Positions 34,007 to 43,615 are shown, counted from the stretch's first letter. The stretch is 64,000 nucleotides of DNA from UBA1444 sp964601085 (GCA_964601085.1 CAZRLN010000008.1:17047-81046); one strand, 5' to 3'. Notes: a model not told the origin generated them from the letters alone. Made by a program: numbers and translations.

Positions 34007-34714
34007 TCAATCCAGCAGCGGTAACAGTTCCGGCAAGGCGCCGATACGGACGACTTCGGCCTGCGGTTGCGCCCGCCAACGATCTTTTCGGCTCCGGTCG
34101 ATCCATACCGGACGAATCCCGGCGCGGGTCGCCCCGTCGATATCTTCCTGGCTGTCCCCGACATGAATCACTTCCGTCGGCTGCAGGTTCAATTGCCGCA
34201 ACGCCTCTTCAAAAATCCCGGGATGCGGTTTTTTCACGCCGACGGCATCGGAAACCAGAACCCGGTCAAAGAGCGGCCCCAATTCCCATTGGGTCAGCAA
34301 GCGGTAGACATATGGCGCATAGTCGAAATTGGACACCAGAGCGACCGACCGGCGACTGCCGATCTCCGTCAGCACCGCCACCGCATCCGGATCGATCCGG
34401 ACATAGTCATGCCAAACGTCGAGCGCCTGTTCAATCGCCTGCAGGGCTTCCCGGCGGGGAATGGCGACATTCAGTTCTCGCGCCATGCGATGAAGCCGCC
34501 GTTCGACAACCGTCATTTCCCCTTCCGCATCGGCCGGTTCCGGCTTGTCAAAAAAGCCGCTGCAATGCGGGCGAAACTCGGTCGCCGACATCGTCAGGCC
34601 ATAACCGCAGAAAGCGTCATAAATCACATCGCACCAGGCATCCCACGCCTTCTCCATTTCACCGTAAACAATCAGCGTCCCGTACAGGTCGAACAATACA
34701 CCCCGTGTCTTCAT
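34007..34714 (-). CDS. HAD-superfamily hydrolase
   Basis: A 235-residue soluble phosphatase-type protein. Motif I is LFDLYGTLIV (nucleophile and acid Asp are replaced by the arrangement DLYGT, where the second acidic position of the common DxDxT motif is Tyr). Motif II is SNFDYAP, motif III lies in GVKKPHPGIFEEAL and motif IV is HVGDSQEDIDGATRAGI. DLYGT is also found in functional 2-haloacid dehalogenase-like members, so this is not by itself a sign of inactivity. Substrate unknown. ATG 34714 follows CAGGA. It lies between an MFS transporter gene and a Cache-like gene on one strand. Confidence 0.85.
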   Translation of the reverse strand: MKTRGVLFDLYGTLIVYGEMEKAWDAWCDVIYDAFCGYGLTMSATEFRPHCSGFFDKPEPADAEGEMTVVERRLHRMARELNVAIPRREALQAIEQALDVWHDYVRIDPDAVAVLTEIGSRRSVALVSNFDYAPYVYRLLTQWELGPLFDRVLVSDAVGVKKPHPGIFEEALRQLNLQPTEVIHVGDSQEDIDGATRAGIRPVWIDRSRKDRWRAQPQAEVVRIGALPELLPLLD

Positions 34715-34755
34715 ACGTTCCTGTTTCACTCCCGTGTTTTTTCGTTTGCAATTGG

Positions 34756-35931
34756 TCACTGCTCCGCCCGAATCCTCAGGCGGAACGAATATACGCCCAG
34801 CAGGACCAGTATGGATCCGGTCAGCAAAAAGACCGGCCGGATTCCGGTCCAGGAACTGATCAACCCGCCGGCCAACGGCCCCACCATGCAACCCAGCTGA
34901 TTGGCGGCGTTGGTGAGGCCGAAGACCCGACCGTGAAAACCGGCATCGCTGGACTGGATGGCGATCATGTTGATCGTCGGAAACACGCCGATCAGAAACA
35001 ACCCCATCAGAAACTGCAACCCGGCAAACGGCGCGATGCCGGGAGCGAAGAACTGCCCCATATTGAACAGTCCGGCGCCGATGAACGCCGTCACCAAAAG
35101 GATCCGCAAGGGCCGCCGCTGGCCCGCCCTGCCCCAAAGCGGCGCCGCAATCGCGCTGGCAGCGCCGGACAGGCTGAAAATAAATCCGGTGGTCAACCCG
35201 ACACCGGTCAGCGTTCCCTGGAGTTCGGCCACATATAACGACATCAGCGGCTGCAGAGTCATACTGACCATTTGAACCGTAAACAACAGGCAAAGCATGC
35301 GAACCAAAACCCGGTTATGAAAAGCCGTTTTCAAGTCGTCCAACAAGCTGCTCTTCATAGGCTCGACCAACCGCTCCGGTTCCTGAACCAGCCGCCACAC
35401 GGCAAAAGTCGCGCTGCTGAGAATCACGGCGGAAAGCAGGAACGACGTTCGCATCCCAAACAGATGGGACAACGTTCCGCCCATCAACGGACCGATAATG
35501 CCGCCCACCACCAACGCCGTCTGCATGACTCCCATGCAGAACCCCATTTTTTCCGGCGGCGACGACGAAGCAACCAAAGCCATCGAAGCCGGAACAAAAC
35601 CGCTGGCAATGCCCTGAAACACCCGGACCAGCACCATTTCCAGCGGATTCCGAACCCAAGCGCCCAGAAAATAAGACAGGCTCAGCATCAATCCCGCCCG
35701 GATGATCATGCGTTTTTTCCCGGACCGGTCGGCCCGGCGACCCCAATACGGCGCCAACACCGCTGCAACCAGAAACGAGGCGGCGAATACGACGCCTGCC
35801 CACATTTTTACGTTGTCCGAACTGACTCCCAATTCCAGCAGATAGAGCGGCAGAAACGGGATGATCATCGTGTAGCTGGCGCCGCAGAGAATTACGGCCG
35901 CGACCAGCGTCCATAAATTTTTACGCCACAT
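34756..35931 (-). CDS. MFS transporter, drug:H+ antiporter-1 type
   Basis: A 391-residue protein with twelve predicted membrane helices. The loop 2-3 motif APYWGRRADRSGKKRMI (motif A) and the antiporter motif C-like stretch ALVVGGIIGPLMGG in helix 5 mark it as an exporter of the DHA1 group. The halves are similar in pattern (ALAPLWGRAGQRRPLRI-type loop 8-9 is seen as APLWGRAGQRRPLRI). Substrate cannot be inferred. ATG 35931 is preceded by GGAGAGG at a slightly long distance. It is followed by the HAD gene 41 bases downstream. Confidence 0.88.
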   Translation of the reverse strand: MWRKNLWTLVAAVILCGASYTMIIPFLPLYLLELGVSSDNVKMWAGVVFAASFLVAAVLAPYWGRRADRSGKKRMIIRAGLMLSLSYFLGAWVRNPLEMVLVRVFQGIASGFVPASMALVASSSPPEKMGFCMGVMQTALVVGGIIGPLMGGTLSHLFGMRTSFLLSAVILSSATFAVWRLVQEPERLVEPMKSSLLDDLKTAFHNRVLVRMLCLLFTVQMVSMTLQPLMSLYVAELQGTLTGVGLTTGFIFSLSGAASAIAAPLWGRAGQRRPLRILLVTAFIGAGLFNMGQFFAPGIAPFAGLQFLMGLFLIGVFPTINMIAIQSSDAGFHGRVFGLTNAANQLGCMVGPLAGGLISSWTGIRPVFLLTGSILVLLGVYSFRLRIRAEQ

Positions 35932-36016
35932 ATCCCGGTTACACCTCTCCAGTTTCTCCTATTGTACCTCCTTCGAGGTTTTCCGTCCAATACGCAGGTC
36001 CACTCCGAAGCAATGG

Positions 36017-38869
36017 TTACATCCGGGCGACGGCCAGCAAATCAACGACCTCCGCCTCCGGCAAAGGATGACTGAAGACGAAGCCCTGAATGGCGTCGCA
36101 ATCCAATTCTTGCAGTTTGTCAATCTGGGCCGGGATTTCCACGCCCTCGGCCACCACCCGCAAATGCAGCGCATGGGCCAGATCGATGATGAATCCCACG
36201 TACTCCGCCTGTGCGGTGTCTGCCAAAATTTCATCGATAAACGACTTGTCGATTTTCAGAATGCTGACCGGCAACCGTCGCAGGTAGGTCAAGGAGGAAT
36301 ATCCCGTCCCGAAGTCGTCGAGGGCCACCCCTACGCCCAAGGCCCGCAAGCCGGCGAGTTTTTGGATACTCTCCTCCATCGATTCGATCAGAACGTTTTC
36401 CGTCACTTCCAGCTCCAGCTGCCCGGGCTCGACTCTATTCTCCAGCAAAATGTTTTCCACCTTGGCGATAAAATCAGCGGCCGCCAATTGCCGCGGCGAT
36501 AGATTGACCGCCACATGAAGACCGCGCCAACCGGCTTCGGCGAGACGTCGGGCAAATCCGCAGGCTTGCCGGAGAACCCATTCGCCGATTCCTTCAATGA
36601 TCCCGGCTTTTTCCGCCAACGGAATAAATTTTCCGGGCGGCACCGGCCCATGCTCGGCGCCATTCCAGCGCAGCAACGCTTCAAACCCTTCGATTTTCCG
36701 GTCGGACAGCCGCACTTTCGGTTGATACTGCAGAGTGAATTCATCATTTTCCAACGCCCGGCGCAGGCTGTTCGTCATTCTCATGGTTTCATACGCATCC
36801 TGCTGCATCCCGGGATCATAGATGCGCCAGCAGTTGCGTCCGCCGGCTTTCGCCGCATACATGGCGATATCGGCGTTCTTCAACACTTCGTCCGGAGTTG
36901 AGCCATGTTCGGGATACAACACGATGCCAACGCTGGCCGACATTGGAAATCGTTCATTGCCGGTATCGCATTCCTTGCCGAGCACGGCCAGCAACCGGTT
37001 GGCATACTCCGTCGCCCGCCGGCGGCCGACCTCGCCGGGTAGCGCCACGGCGAATTCGTCGCCGCCGATTCTGGCGCAGAAGGCGCCCTCGTCGAAGGAT
37101 TCCCGAATATGGCGACCGGCCGTACGGATCAGGGCATCGCCGACCGAGTGGCCGAAAGTATCATTGACCACCTTGAGTTCGTCCAGATCCAGATAAAACA
37201 GTACGCCCGATTTCAAATGTTGCCGGGCTTGCGCCAGTTCCTGCTCCAGCCAGGAATTCAGGCTGGCCCGGTTGGCCATCCCGGTCAAACTGTCGAAATA
37301 GGCCAACTGACGAATTTCTCTCTGGACTTCCATACGTTCCAAAAACACCGAGGCCAGATGGGCATACTGCTGGAGTATCTCCACATCTTCCGGCGGCAGG
37401 GGATGAACTTCATCCAGCCAATGCACGGCCAGCATTCCCCGAATGTGGTTGCCGAGCTTCAACGGCGCCATGGCAATGGTCGTGAGACGCTCCAGCCGAG
37501 GGTCGGACATCCGCCCGGCATATTGCCGGTAATCCGATACCTGGACATTGCGGTTCTCCCGGAATACCTGGCCGATCATGCCGGTATCCGCCGGCTGCGG
37601 TTCCATTTGGTCGAAGGGAATCGGGCCTTGCGAATACCGTCGGTCGATCACGCGTCTGTCCTCATCAAAAAAACCGATGTAACCGGCCGGCGCGCCGACC
37701 AGCTGCAAGGCATCCTTCAGGATCATTGCCAGAGGATCGTTGCTTTCCCCGGTTGGTTGGGTCAGCAACCGGGTCGCCGCCCGATACTGCTTTTCCCGAA
37801 GCAGCAACTGCGTTTCTTTATCCAACCGCAGACGAACCTCGTCACCCAGGAGCTCGTTGGCCGACTGCAGTTCCTCGTTCATCGCGGTCAGCTCCTCGTT
37901 CATTGCGGTCATTTCTTCATTCAGGGCAGTCAATTCCTGATTCGCCGCGGACAGGTCGGTGGTCCGCTCGTCCACCAAGGTTTCCAGCCTTCCCCGGTGC
38001 AGTCTCAATTCATTTTCCATATCCTTGCGTTGCGTGATATCCACGCCCATTCCGGCCAGAAAGACCTCATCGCGCATCCGCAGCGCTGTCGTTGTGAAGA
38101 AATAGATGGGACGCCCGCCATCACGCGTGCAGACCCCGGATTCCACTTCGGCATGACCGATGCGCAGTGCGGTGGCATTGGCGTGGCGGATTTTTCCCTG
38201 GTCGTCGCTGCGAAAAAAATCCAGGCAGTCCTTTTGTTTCAGCTCCTTGCCGGAGAACCCGCTGACTTCCTCCAGTTTTCGGTTCCAGCGAACAAGCCTT
38301 CCCTCGGCATCCAACATGTACAGAATGCCCGGCATGCCGTCAAACAAAGTGTTGACGATGGCTTCCTCCTCCCGGAGACGTCGCTGCAACACCAAATTTT
38401 CCATAGCCACGGCGGCCAACCGGGAAAACTGTTCGAAAATAAATTTTTCCTCCGGCAAAACCGTGGTTTCCTTATCCTGCCAAGCCAGCTGGATCACGCC
38501 CACCATTTCGCCGCCGACCTTGACCGGCGCCGCCAATGCGGTTGTCACCTGATCCAGCCGCTGATCCGCGATCCGTTTTTCCCATTCATGATACCCGTGA
38601 ACAATCAGGATTTCCCCGGACCGCCACACCTCGCCGATGAGTCCGTCTGTTTTGGGAATGCGGACCCCCAGTCGTACGGCATCGATTCCCACGCCGTAAC
38701 TGATGCATAAACAATCCGGATTCTCGTCGTCCACCAGCGACAATGCACCGCTGGCCGCGTCCAGCATCTCGACGGCTTGTTGCAGGATTTCCTGCAACAT
38801 AGCCGCCGGATCGATTTGATCGATCAATTTTTCCGCAATCCTTTGCAACAGGGTTTGACGGTTCACCAA
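36017..38869 (-). CDS. GAF-PAS-GAF-GGDEF-EAL protein, c-di-GMP turnover
   Basis: A cytoplasmic protein of about 950 residues. Domain order is GAF (about 20-170), PAS (about 185-300), a Glu/Leu-rich coiled coil with repeated LTAMNEEL units, GAF (about 365-520), GGDEF (about 530-690) and EAL (about 700-945). GGDEFAVAL is intact but lacks the RxxD I-site. The EAL part has EALLRWNG, VAVNLSPRQL, DDFGTGYSSLTYL and KIDKSFI, so phosphodiesterase activity is likely. Start is uncertain: TTG 38869 has GGAGG eight bases upstream, while GTG 38884 lies in the upstream gene. It directly follows, and nearly overlaps, the Cache-PP2C gene, so the two are co-expressed. Confidence 0.92.
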   Translation of the reverse strand: MVNRQTLLQRIAEKLIDQIDPAAMLQEILQQAVEMLDAASGALSLVDDENPDCLCISYGVGIDAVRLGVRIPKTDGLIGEVWRSGEILIVHGYHEWEKRIADQRLDQVTTALAAPVKVGGEMVGVIQLAWQDKETTVLPEEKFIFEQFSRLAAVAMENLVLQRRLREEEAIVNTLFDGMPGILYMLDAEGRLVRWNRKLEEVSGFSGKELKQKDCLDFFRSDDQGKIRHANATALRIGHAEVESGVCTRDGGRPIYFFTTTALRMRDEVFLAGMGVDITQRKDMENELRLHRGRLETLVDERTTDLSAANQELTALNEEMTAMNEELTAMNEELQSANELLGDEVRLRLDKETQLLLREKQYRAATRLLTQPTGESNDPLAMILKDALQLVGAPAGYIGFFDEDRRVIDRRYSQGPIPFDQMEPQPADTGMIGQVFRENRNVQVSDYRQYAGRMSDPRLERLTTIAMAPLKLGNHIRGMLAVHWLDEVHPLPPEDVEILQQYAHLASVFLERMEVQREIRQLAYFDSLTGMANRASLNSWLEQELAQARQHLKSGVLFYLDLDELKVVNDTFGHSVGDALIRTAGRHIRESFDEGAFCARIGGDEFAVALPGEVGRRRATEYANRLLAVLGKECDTGNERFPMSASVGIVLYPEHGSTPDEVLKNADIAMYAAKAGGRNCWRIYDPGMQQDAYETMRMTNSLRRALENDEFTLQYQPKVRLSDRKIEGFEALLRWNGAEHGPVPPGKFIPLAEKAGIIEGIGEWVLRQACGFARRLAEAGWRGLHVAVNLSPRQLAAADFIAKVENILLENRVEPGQLELEVTENVLIESMEESIQKLAGLRALGVGVALDDFGTGYSSLTYLRRLPVSILKIDKSFIDEILADTAQAEYVGFIIDLAHALHLRVVAEGVEIPAQIDKLQELDCDAIQGFVFSHPLPEAEVVDLLAVARM

Positions 38870-38870
38870 A

Positions 38871-41675
38871 TCAGTTTCCTCCACTTTCCCTTAGGCTCAA
38901 GATGGTTGCCGCCTGAATCCGCCAGGCCAATAGGGTTTCCGTGCCTTCGTTGTTATACAGCATCCGATCGGTCACGGAAAGCATGATCGGAATACCGCGG
39001 CCCATCCCGGAATCTTCACCGTATAAAAACATTTCTTCCGGATGAATCCGCAAACGTCGCAACAGCGCGTTGCCGGCAAACCCCATGCGGGAAGTTTTGA
39101 CCCGGACAACGAACCATTTTCCGAACCGATTGAACCGCAATCTAGCTTCATGCGGCCGGGGAATGCCATCACGGCATTCCAGTGCGTTGGCTAGCGCCTC
39201 GTTTACCGCCACTTCCTGCATCGAATGCTGTAAGCCGGTTACTTCCGCCAAGATGGCCGTCACCGCATCCCGGAACCGGCGATAATCGCCATAGCCGTTG
39301 AAGACGAGAGTCCTCGGCCATCCCTGCTGCCGGTGCATTGCGTCCGGAAGCGCCTGAATCCGAATACAGACGGCCGTCGCATCATCCCGCTGATCCTTCG
39401 CCTCCGCCAACTTACGAATCCGGCCAAGCGTTTCCGCAAAATCGTCGACCGGCAGTTCTTCGCACCGGTCAATCCGATCTGTCAGTCCATCCGTCATGAA
39501 ATACAAACAATCCCCTACATCGATGGGCATGCGGTGGGTTTCAAAAATTTCGTCCGTTCGCATTCCCAAAAACATGCCCGGCCTGGTCACGCAGCCCTTC
39601 ACTGACGGCGTCGCCACCCAGAAGCCGGGAATGCCGGCGCAGACCCAACGCATTTCACGCGTCTGCAGGTCCACTTCGAAAGCGATAACCCCCACGAAAG
39701 CCTCTTCATTGAAATACTGCCCCAAGCGCCGATTCAGCCAACGGATCTGTTCCGCCAACGGCAGATCGAATTCGTTGACTTCCCGCAGCAAAACATGGAT
39801 GGCCGAGGTATGCAAGGCGGTAGCCAATCCATGGCCGGCGGCATCCACGAGAAAGCCGCGCAACACTTGCCCCCGGTAACGCCAGTCCATAAAATACAGG
39901 TCGCCGCCCACATACCGGTAGGGTTGAAATACGGTCTGGACTTCCAGAAACTCGCTTGATTGCGGCACACTCAGCATTTCGTGCTGCACCCGCGTCGCCA
40001 TTTGAGCGTCTCGCTGAATTTCCTGCTCACGACGCACCGTCTCCGATACGTCCTGAATATAGATAGCGCCGAGATTCTGGCCCCGATAGCGGATCAGGAT
40101 GCCGGAGCGTTCCACATGCAGCAGCATCCCGTTGCGGTGGCGGAACATGCGACGTTGCAGCGGTAACATGCCCGTCCGCCGGATCGCAGCCAGGATCGCC
40201 TGAAGGTTTTCCTTCGAATCCACGGCAACATCAAAAATGGTCAGATTCGTTTCCCGCTCCGGATCATAACCAAACTGAGAAACAAACTGGGCGTTTCCTT
40301 TCACCATTTTTCCCGTCTCCGGGTCAAAAAACAAGACGGCTTCCGGCGACTGCTCGATTACCATGAGGTACTGCCGCTCGCTTTCGGCCAGCGCCTGATC
40401 CACCTTGGCCCGTTCGGCGATTTCCCGTTGCAGTTCTTCATATTGGATTCTCAGCTTGGTTTCGGCGATCTCCAAATCGTCATACAAGGCCCGCAATTCT
40501 TCATGGCTGGCATCCAGTTCCTGCTCCGCCGACTGCCGGTTTCTTTGCATGACGTCCACCGCATGGGCGACTTGACCGATTTCGTCGTCCCGTTCCCGCA
40601 AATCCGGGTCCAGCCGCGGCGAAAAATCGCCGCCGCCGAGTGACAGCAGATGATCCACCACTTGATACAACGGCCGGGTAACCGTCCGGATCAGGAACGC
40701 GATCGCCAATATCGCCGCCAGGCTCAACAGCACGGCCACGATGGCGATTCCCTCGCGCAACTGGCGGGTTCTTTCCATCACGTCCGCTTCGGGCTGCTCC
40801 GTAATCACAACCCAGCCCATCCGGGAAAGTTTCACATACGAGGAGTAAATTGTCGCGCCAGTCGCCGCCTCCGTCAGAATGGCGGCAGACTCTGTCGCCT
40901 GCGGATTCTGAAATGCCTCGCGGACCGTCTCCCGATCTTTCAGATTGGTGAGACTTGCCGCCCGCAACAACGATTTGTCGGGATGCGCCAACACATTGCC
41001 GGCTTTATCCACCAAATACGTCCGAACATTTTTGCCATACGAAAAGGCCTGAATATATTCATTGAGACGATCCAACCTCAGATTGCCGGCCAGGATGGCC
41101 ACCACCCGGTTCTCGTCGTCATGGACCCTGGTCGCGATTGCCGTCAGCAACTGTCCCTGTGCGCTAACATAGGCCTCGCTGATGTAAATCTCCCGCACAT
41201 CCCTGCCCGACACTCCCCGAAACCAGTCCCGGCCGACAAAACCCTCCCGGTAATTTTGCAGCGGCGTCCCCAGTTGATGGGAAACCGGCTCGCTGATCAA
41301 GGGTCGGGCCGCATCCGGCGAATACAGGATGATATTGTTGAACTCCGGATGCACGCGAAGGATTTCACGGAAGTACAAGCGCTGCCTCAACCCGGCTTCC
41401 GACGGCACGCCCCGGTGTTGTTCGCTGGCTTTGGCAAAATCGACGGTGTCCCGGACCTGGGGCAAAGTCGCCGCAACGGCGATCACGCCGGCATGGGCGC
41501 CGACAAAATCGTCGACATGCATGGCAATGGCCTGCGCTGCCGTCTTCTGCGCCTGAAAGGCATCTTTGCGCAGATAGTCGGCCATCACATATTGGACATA
41601 TAAACTGCTGCATAAAAGCGTGATGCAGACGGTAGCGATCGCCAACACGGTCACTTTTGCGCGAAAGCTGAACAT
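38871..41675 (-). CDS. dCache-HAMP-PAS-PP2C (SpoIIE-type)-HATPase fusion protein
   Basis: A 934-residue membrane protein. A first membrane helix (about 8-28, VTVLAIATVCITLLCSS) and a second (about 290-310) flank a dCache sensor (VHPEFNNIILYSPDAARPL, GRDWFRGVSGRDVREIYISE). HAMP, a coiled coil and PAS follow. A PP2C/SpoIIE phosphatase (VGGDLYFMDW, FLVDAAGHGLATAL, DCLYFMTDGLTDR) comes next. The last 150 residues resemble a GHKL/RsbW-type kinase (VNEALANALECRDG, EDSGMGRGIPIM). It therefore joins both opposing activities of a partner-switching system. No STAS antagonist or sigma factor is nearby. Start 41675 is preferred over ATG 41681 because AAAGG lies at correct spacing. Confidence 0.85.
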   Translation of the reverse strand: MFSFRAKVTVLAIATVCITLLCSSLYVQYVMADYLRKDAFQAQKTAAQAIAMHVDDFVGAHAGVIAVAATLPQVRDTVDFAKASEQHRGVPSEAGLRQRLYFREILRVHPEFNNIILYSPDAARPLISEPVSHQLGTPLQNYREGFVGRDWFRGVSGRDVREIYISEAYVSAQGQLLTAIATRVHDDENRVVAILAGNLRLDRLNEYIQAFSYGKNVRTYLVDKAGNVLAHPDKSLLRAASLTNLKDRETVREAFQNPQATESAAILTEAATGATIYSSYVKLSRMGWVVITEQPEADVMERTRQLREGIAIVAVLLSLAAILAIAFLIRTVTRPLYQVVDHLLSLGGGDFSPRLDPDLRERDDEIGQVAHAVDVMQRNRQSAEQELDASHEELRALYDDLEIAETKLRIQYEELQREIAERAKVDQALAESERQYLMVIEQSPEAVLFFDPETGKMVKGNAQFVSQFGYDPERETNLTIFDVAVDSKENLQAILAAIRRTGMLPLQRRMFRHRNGMLLHVERSGILIRYRGQNLGAIYIQDVSETVRREQEIQRDAQMATRVQHEMLSVPQSSEFLEVQTVFQPYRYVGGDLYFMDWRYRGQVLRGFLVDAAGHGLATALHTSAIHVLLREVNEFDLPLAEQIRWLNRRLGQYFNEEAFVGVIAFEVDLQTREMRWVCAGIPGFWVATPSVKGCVTRPGMFLGMRTDEIFETHRMPIDVGDCLYFMTDGLTDRIDRCEELPVDDFAETLGRIRKLAEAKDQRDDATAVCIRIQALPDAMHRQQGWPRTLVFNGYGDYRRFRDAVTAILAEVTGLQHSMQEVAVNEALANALECRDGIPRPHEARLRFNRFGKWFVVRVKTSRMGFAGNALLRRLRIHPEEMFLYGEDSGMGRGIPIMLSVTDRMLYNNEGTETLLAWRIQAATILSLRESGGN

Positions 41676-41770
41676 GTTCATCCTTTCCAGCCATGTCCAT
41701 ATTGGGGATGCGACGCAAACCAAAGACGCCGCCTGCATACCCTATTCTTTTTCAGTTCGCGGAATTCCTG

Positions 41771-41800
41771 CAAAAAAATAAGCTGCCTGTTGCGGCAGCC
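41771..41800 (-). terminator. Intrinsic terminator of the SGNH hydrolase gene
   Basis: On the minus strand GCTGCC and GGCAGC pair around GCAACA and are followed by TTATTTTTTT. It is about 50 bases after the stop at 41850. Confidence 0.8.
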
Positions 41801-41849
41801 CGGCTTGAGTGCTACAGTTCTTTCCAAACTATTTCAAGGCAAAGAAGAG

Positions 41850-42608
41850 CTATTTCCGGAGAGGAGCCTTGGCGACATAGGAATCGATCAGGCGCCGCCA
41901 GACCAGATACGCATCATCGTTCAGATGCAGTCCATCGTATGTATATTGCGGCAACAACCGGCCGTCGGAGCCGGTGAAGGCGCCCGACAAATCCAAATAT
42001 TCATAGCCGTACTTTTGGGCCAGCGGCTTGATGGCCTGGTTCAAGTCGCGGATAATCCGATTTTTCCGCAACCCGTTAGATGGAAACATCTGATCGTTGA
42101 ACGGCAAAACGCTTTGCACATACACCGGCGTTCCGGGCAATTCCGCATGAAAGCGGGCTAAAATTCGGTCATAGTTCGCTACGACCTGCTCCACCGGTCG
42201 GCCGAAACATAGATCGTTGGTACCGATCATCAGAAAAATCTGCCGGGGATGCAGTGCAATCACTTCGCTTTGGCGGTTCAACAGTCCCAACGTCGTATCG
42301 CCGCTAATGCCCCGGTTGACGACGGGGGACTCCGGAAACAGCCGCTGCCAGTCGGCGCCAAATGTAATGCTGTCGCCAAAAAAGACCACTGGCTTCTGCT
42401 TGCTGCCGGAGGTCAGTGCGAAATACATTCGCCTCATCCGGTAATTTAGTGTCAGATAGGCCGGATCGTCCGCTTCTCTCCCCAGATTGTTCACCCATTC
42501 CACCACGTGCGCCACTTTTTCATTCGCCAACGCCCGATCTAACGTCCCATTCTGTGAACCGACCAAACAGAACGCCACCAACAGTGCCACAACAATCCCT
42601 TTTTTCAC
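41850..42608 (-). CDS. Secreted SGNH/GDSL-family hydrolase
   Basis: A 252-residue esterase/lipase-type enzyme. The four SGNH blocks are present: FFGDSITFG (catalytic Ser), NRGISGDTTLG (oxyanion Gly), IGTNDLCFG (Asn) and YDGLHLNDDAY (catalytic Asp-xx-His). An N-terminal hydrophobic segment (residues 4-19) suggests export or anchoring. The start is taken as GTG 42608, with GGGAG eight bases upstream; an ATG five codons earlier lies within that site. Substrate unknown; relatives act on acetylated sugars, lysophospholipids or peptidoglycan. It is monocistronic. Confidence 0.88.
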   Translation of the reverse strand: MKKGIVVALLVAFCLVGSQNGTLDRALANEKVAHVVEWVNNLGREADDPAYLTLNYRMRRMYFALTSGSKQKPVVFFGDSITFGADWQRLFPESPVVNRGISGDTTLGLLNRQSEVIALHPRQIFLMIGTNDLCFGRPVEQVVANYDRILARFHAELPGTPVYVQSVLPFNDQMFPSNGLRKNRIIRDLNQAIKPLAQKYGYEYLDLSGAFTGSDGRLLPQYTYDGLHLNDDAYLVWRRLIDSYVAKAPLRK

Positions 42609-42753
42609 CCAAGCATCTCCCAACTTCGTTTGTGCTAAAGATTAGAGTCAACTTTGCCGCATTGGGTAATTAATTTTACTTTCATAATTAAAAATCCTGC
42701 TTAAATCCGACTGCCGGCAAAAAAAATTCGCACTACCCTTCCACAACAACCTA

Positions 42754-42797
42754 GGCAAAAAGAAAAGGCCGAACTCAAGTGTTCAGGCTCCGCCTTG
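42754..42797 (-). terminator. Orphan terminator-like hairpin in the divergent gap 42609-42992
   Basis: On the minus strand GCCTGAAC and GTTCGGC pair (one bulged base) around ACTTGA, with AAGGC/GCCTT outside, followed by TTTTCTTTTTGCC. No minus-strand gene lies between it and the plus-strand gene at 42993. It must therefore end a leader of the SGNH gene or a small RNA. The rest of the 384-base gap is AT-rich; next to the plus-strand gene it has a TATAAT (42935-42940) with TTGACA (42907-42912) 22 bases away, too far for a standard promoter. Confidence 0.5.
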
Positions 42798-42992
42798 TCG
42801 ATGTCGAATTAATGACTATTGCAATTTTTATTCATTCATCACCAGCTTTTGCGGCAAGTAATCCGAAAATGTTCTTCGGTAGATTTCACAAACGCGTCAC
42901 AAATTTGACATGCTTTCTTAAAATCTTCCCCCTATAATCATAACTGAGAGCGGAACAATCCGCGACAAGCAAAAATGAAAGGGGAATTTCAA

Positions 42993-43589
42993 ATGAAGAA
43001 AAAAGCAGTCGTAATAGCCGGTGTGGCGGCATTGGCATTAATGGTGGCCGGCGTAACCATGGCGTCGCCGATGGGCAGAGGAATGATGGGCGGTGGCTTC
43101 GGAATGGGCGGCGGACCCGGTCGTATGGAACCACTCAAACTGACCGAATCGCAACAAGCCGACTGGAAAGCCTGGCAAGAGAAAAACTTCCAGCTGAAAA
43201 AAGAACAAGTCCAATTGATGGTGAAATCCGGTTATCTCACCCAGGAACAGGCTGACGCCAAACTCAAAATGATGGACAGCGGACACGCGTTCCGGATGAA
43301 AAACAACCTGGTCGGCCCCGGCGCCCGCTTCAGCGGACCGCTTACCGATGAGCAGAAAGCCGATATGAAAAAGTTGGCCGAAGAACGCCTGAGTCTCCAG
43401 AAAGAAAATCTGGCCCGCTTGGTCTCCGCCGGACAGATTACCCAAGCCCAGGCTGATGCCCGCATCGAGCGGATGCAGCAACGAATCAGCAACATGGGTG
43501 AAAAAGGATTCGGTGGCCCTGGCGGCGCCGGTCGCGGCGGATTTGGCGGTCCCGGCAAAGGTGGCCCTGGCGGCGGTTGCCGCTTCTAA
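42993..43589 (+). CDS. Secreted DUF2680 protein with internal repeat and glycine-rich tail
   Basis: A 198-residue protein. A signal peptide covers residues 1-25 (AVVIAGVAALALMVAGVTMA). A glycine/methionine-rich segment follows, then two related helical units that each begin with an LT..Q motif and end with a Q.QAD.[KR] motif: LTESQQADWKAW ... YLTQEQADAKLKMM and LTDEQKADMKKL ... QITQAQADARIERM. The tail is Gly-Phe-Pro-rich and ends CRF. It resembles DUF2680 proteins and, distantly, the metal-sensing CpxP/Spy type helical periplasmic proteins, but function is not established. ATG 42993 follows AAAGGGG; an ATG six codons upstream overlaps that site. Confidence 0.75.
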   Translation: MKKKAVVIAGVAALALMVAGVTMASPMGRGMMGGGFGMGGGPGRMEPLKLTESQQADWKAWQEKNFQLKKEQVQLMVKSGYLTQEQADAKLKMMDSGHAFRMKNNLVGPGARFSGPLTDEQKADMKKLAEERLSLQKENLARLVSAGQITQAQADARIERMQQRISNMGEKGFGGPGGAGRGGFGGPGKGGPGGGCRF

Positions 43590-43615
43590 AACCCCTCCTC
43601 CTCCTCCCCTGTTTT

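Noticed and set aside
42907..42940. TTGACA and TATAAT in front of the DUF2680 gene as a promoter
   Set aside because: The spacer is 22 bases, outside the normal 16-18 range; one of the two hexamers may be used with another partner, but this cannot be decided by eye.
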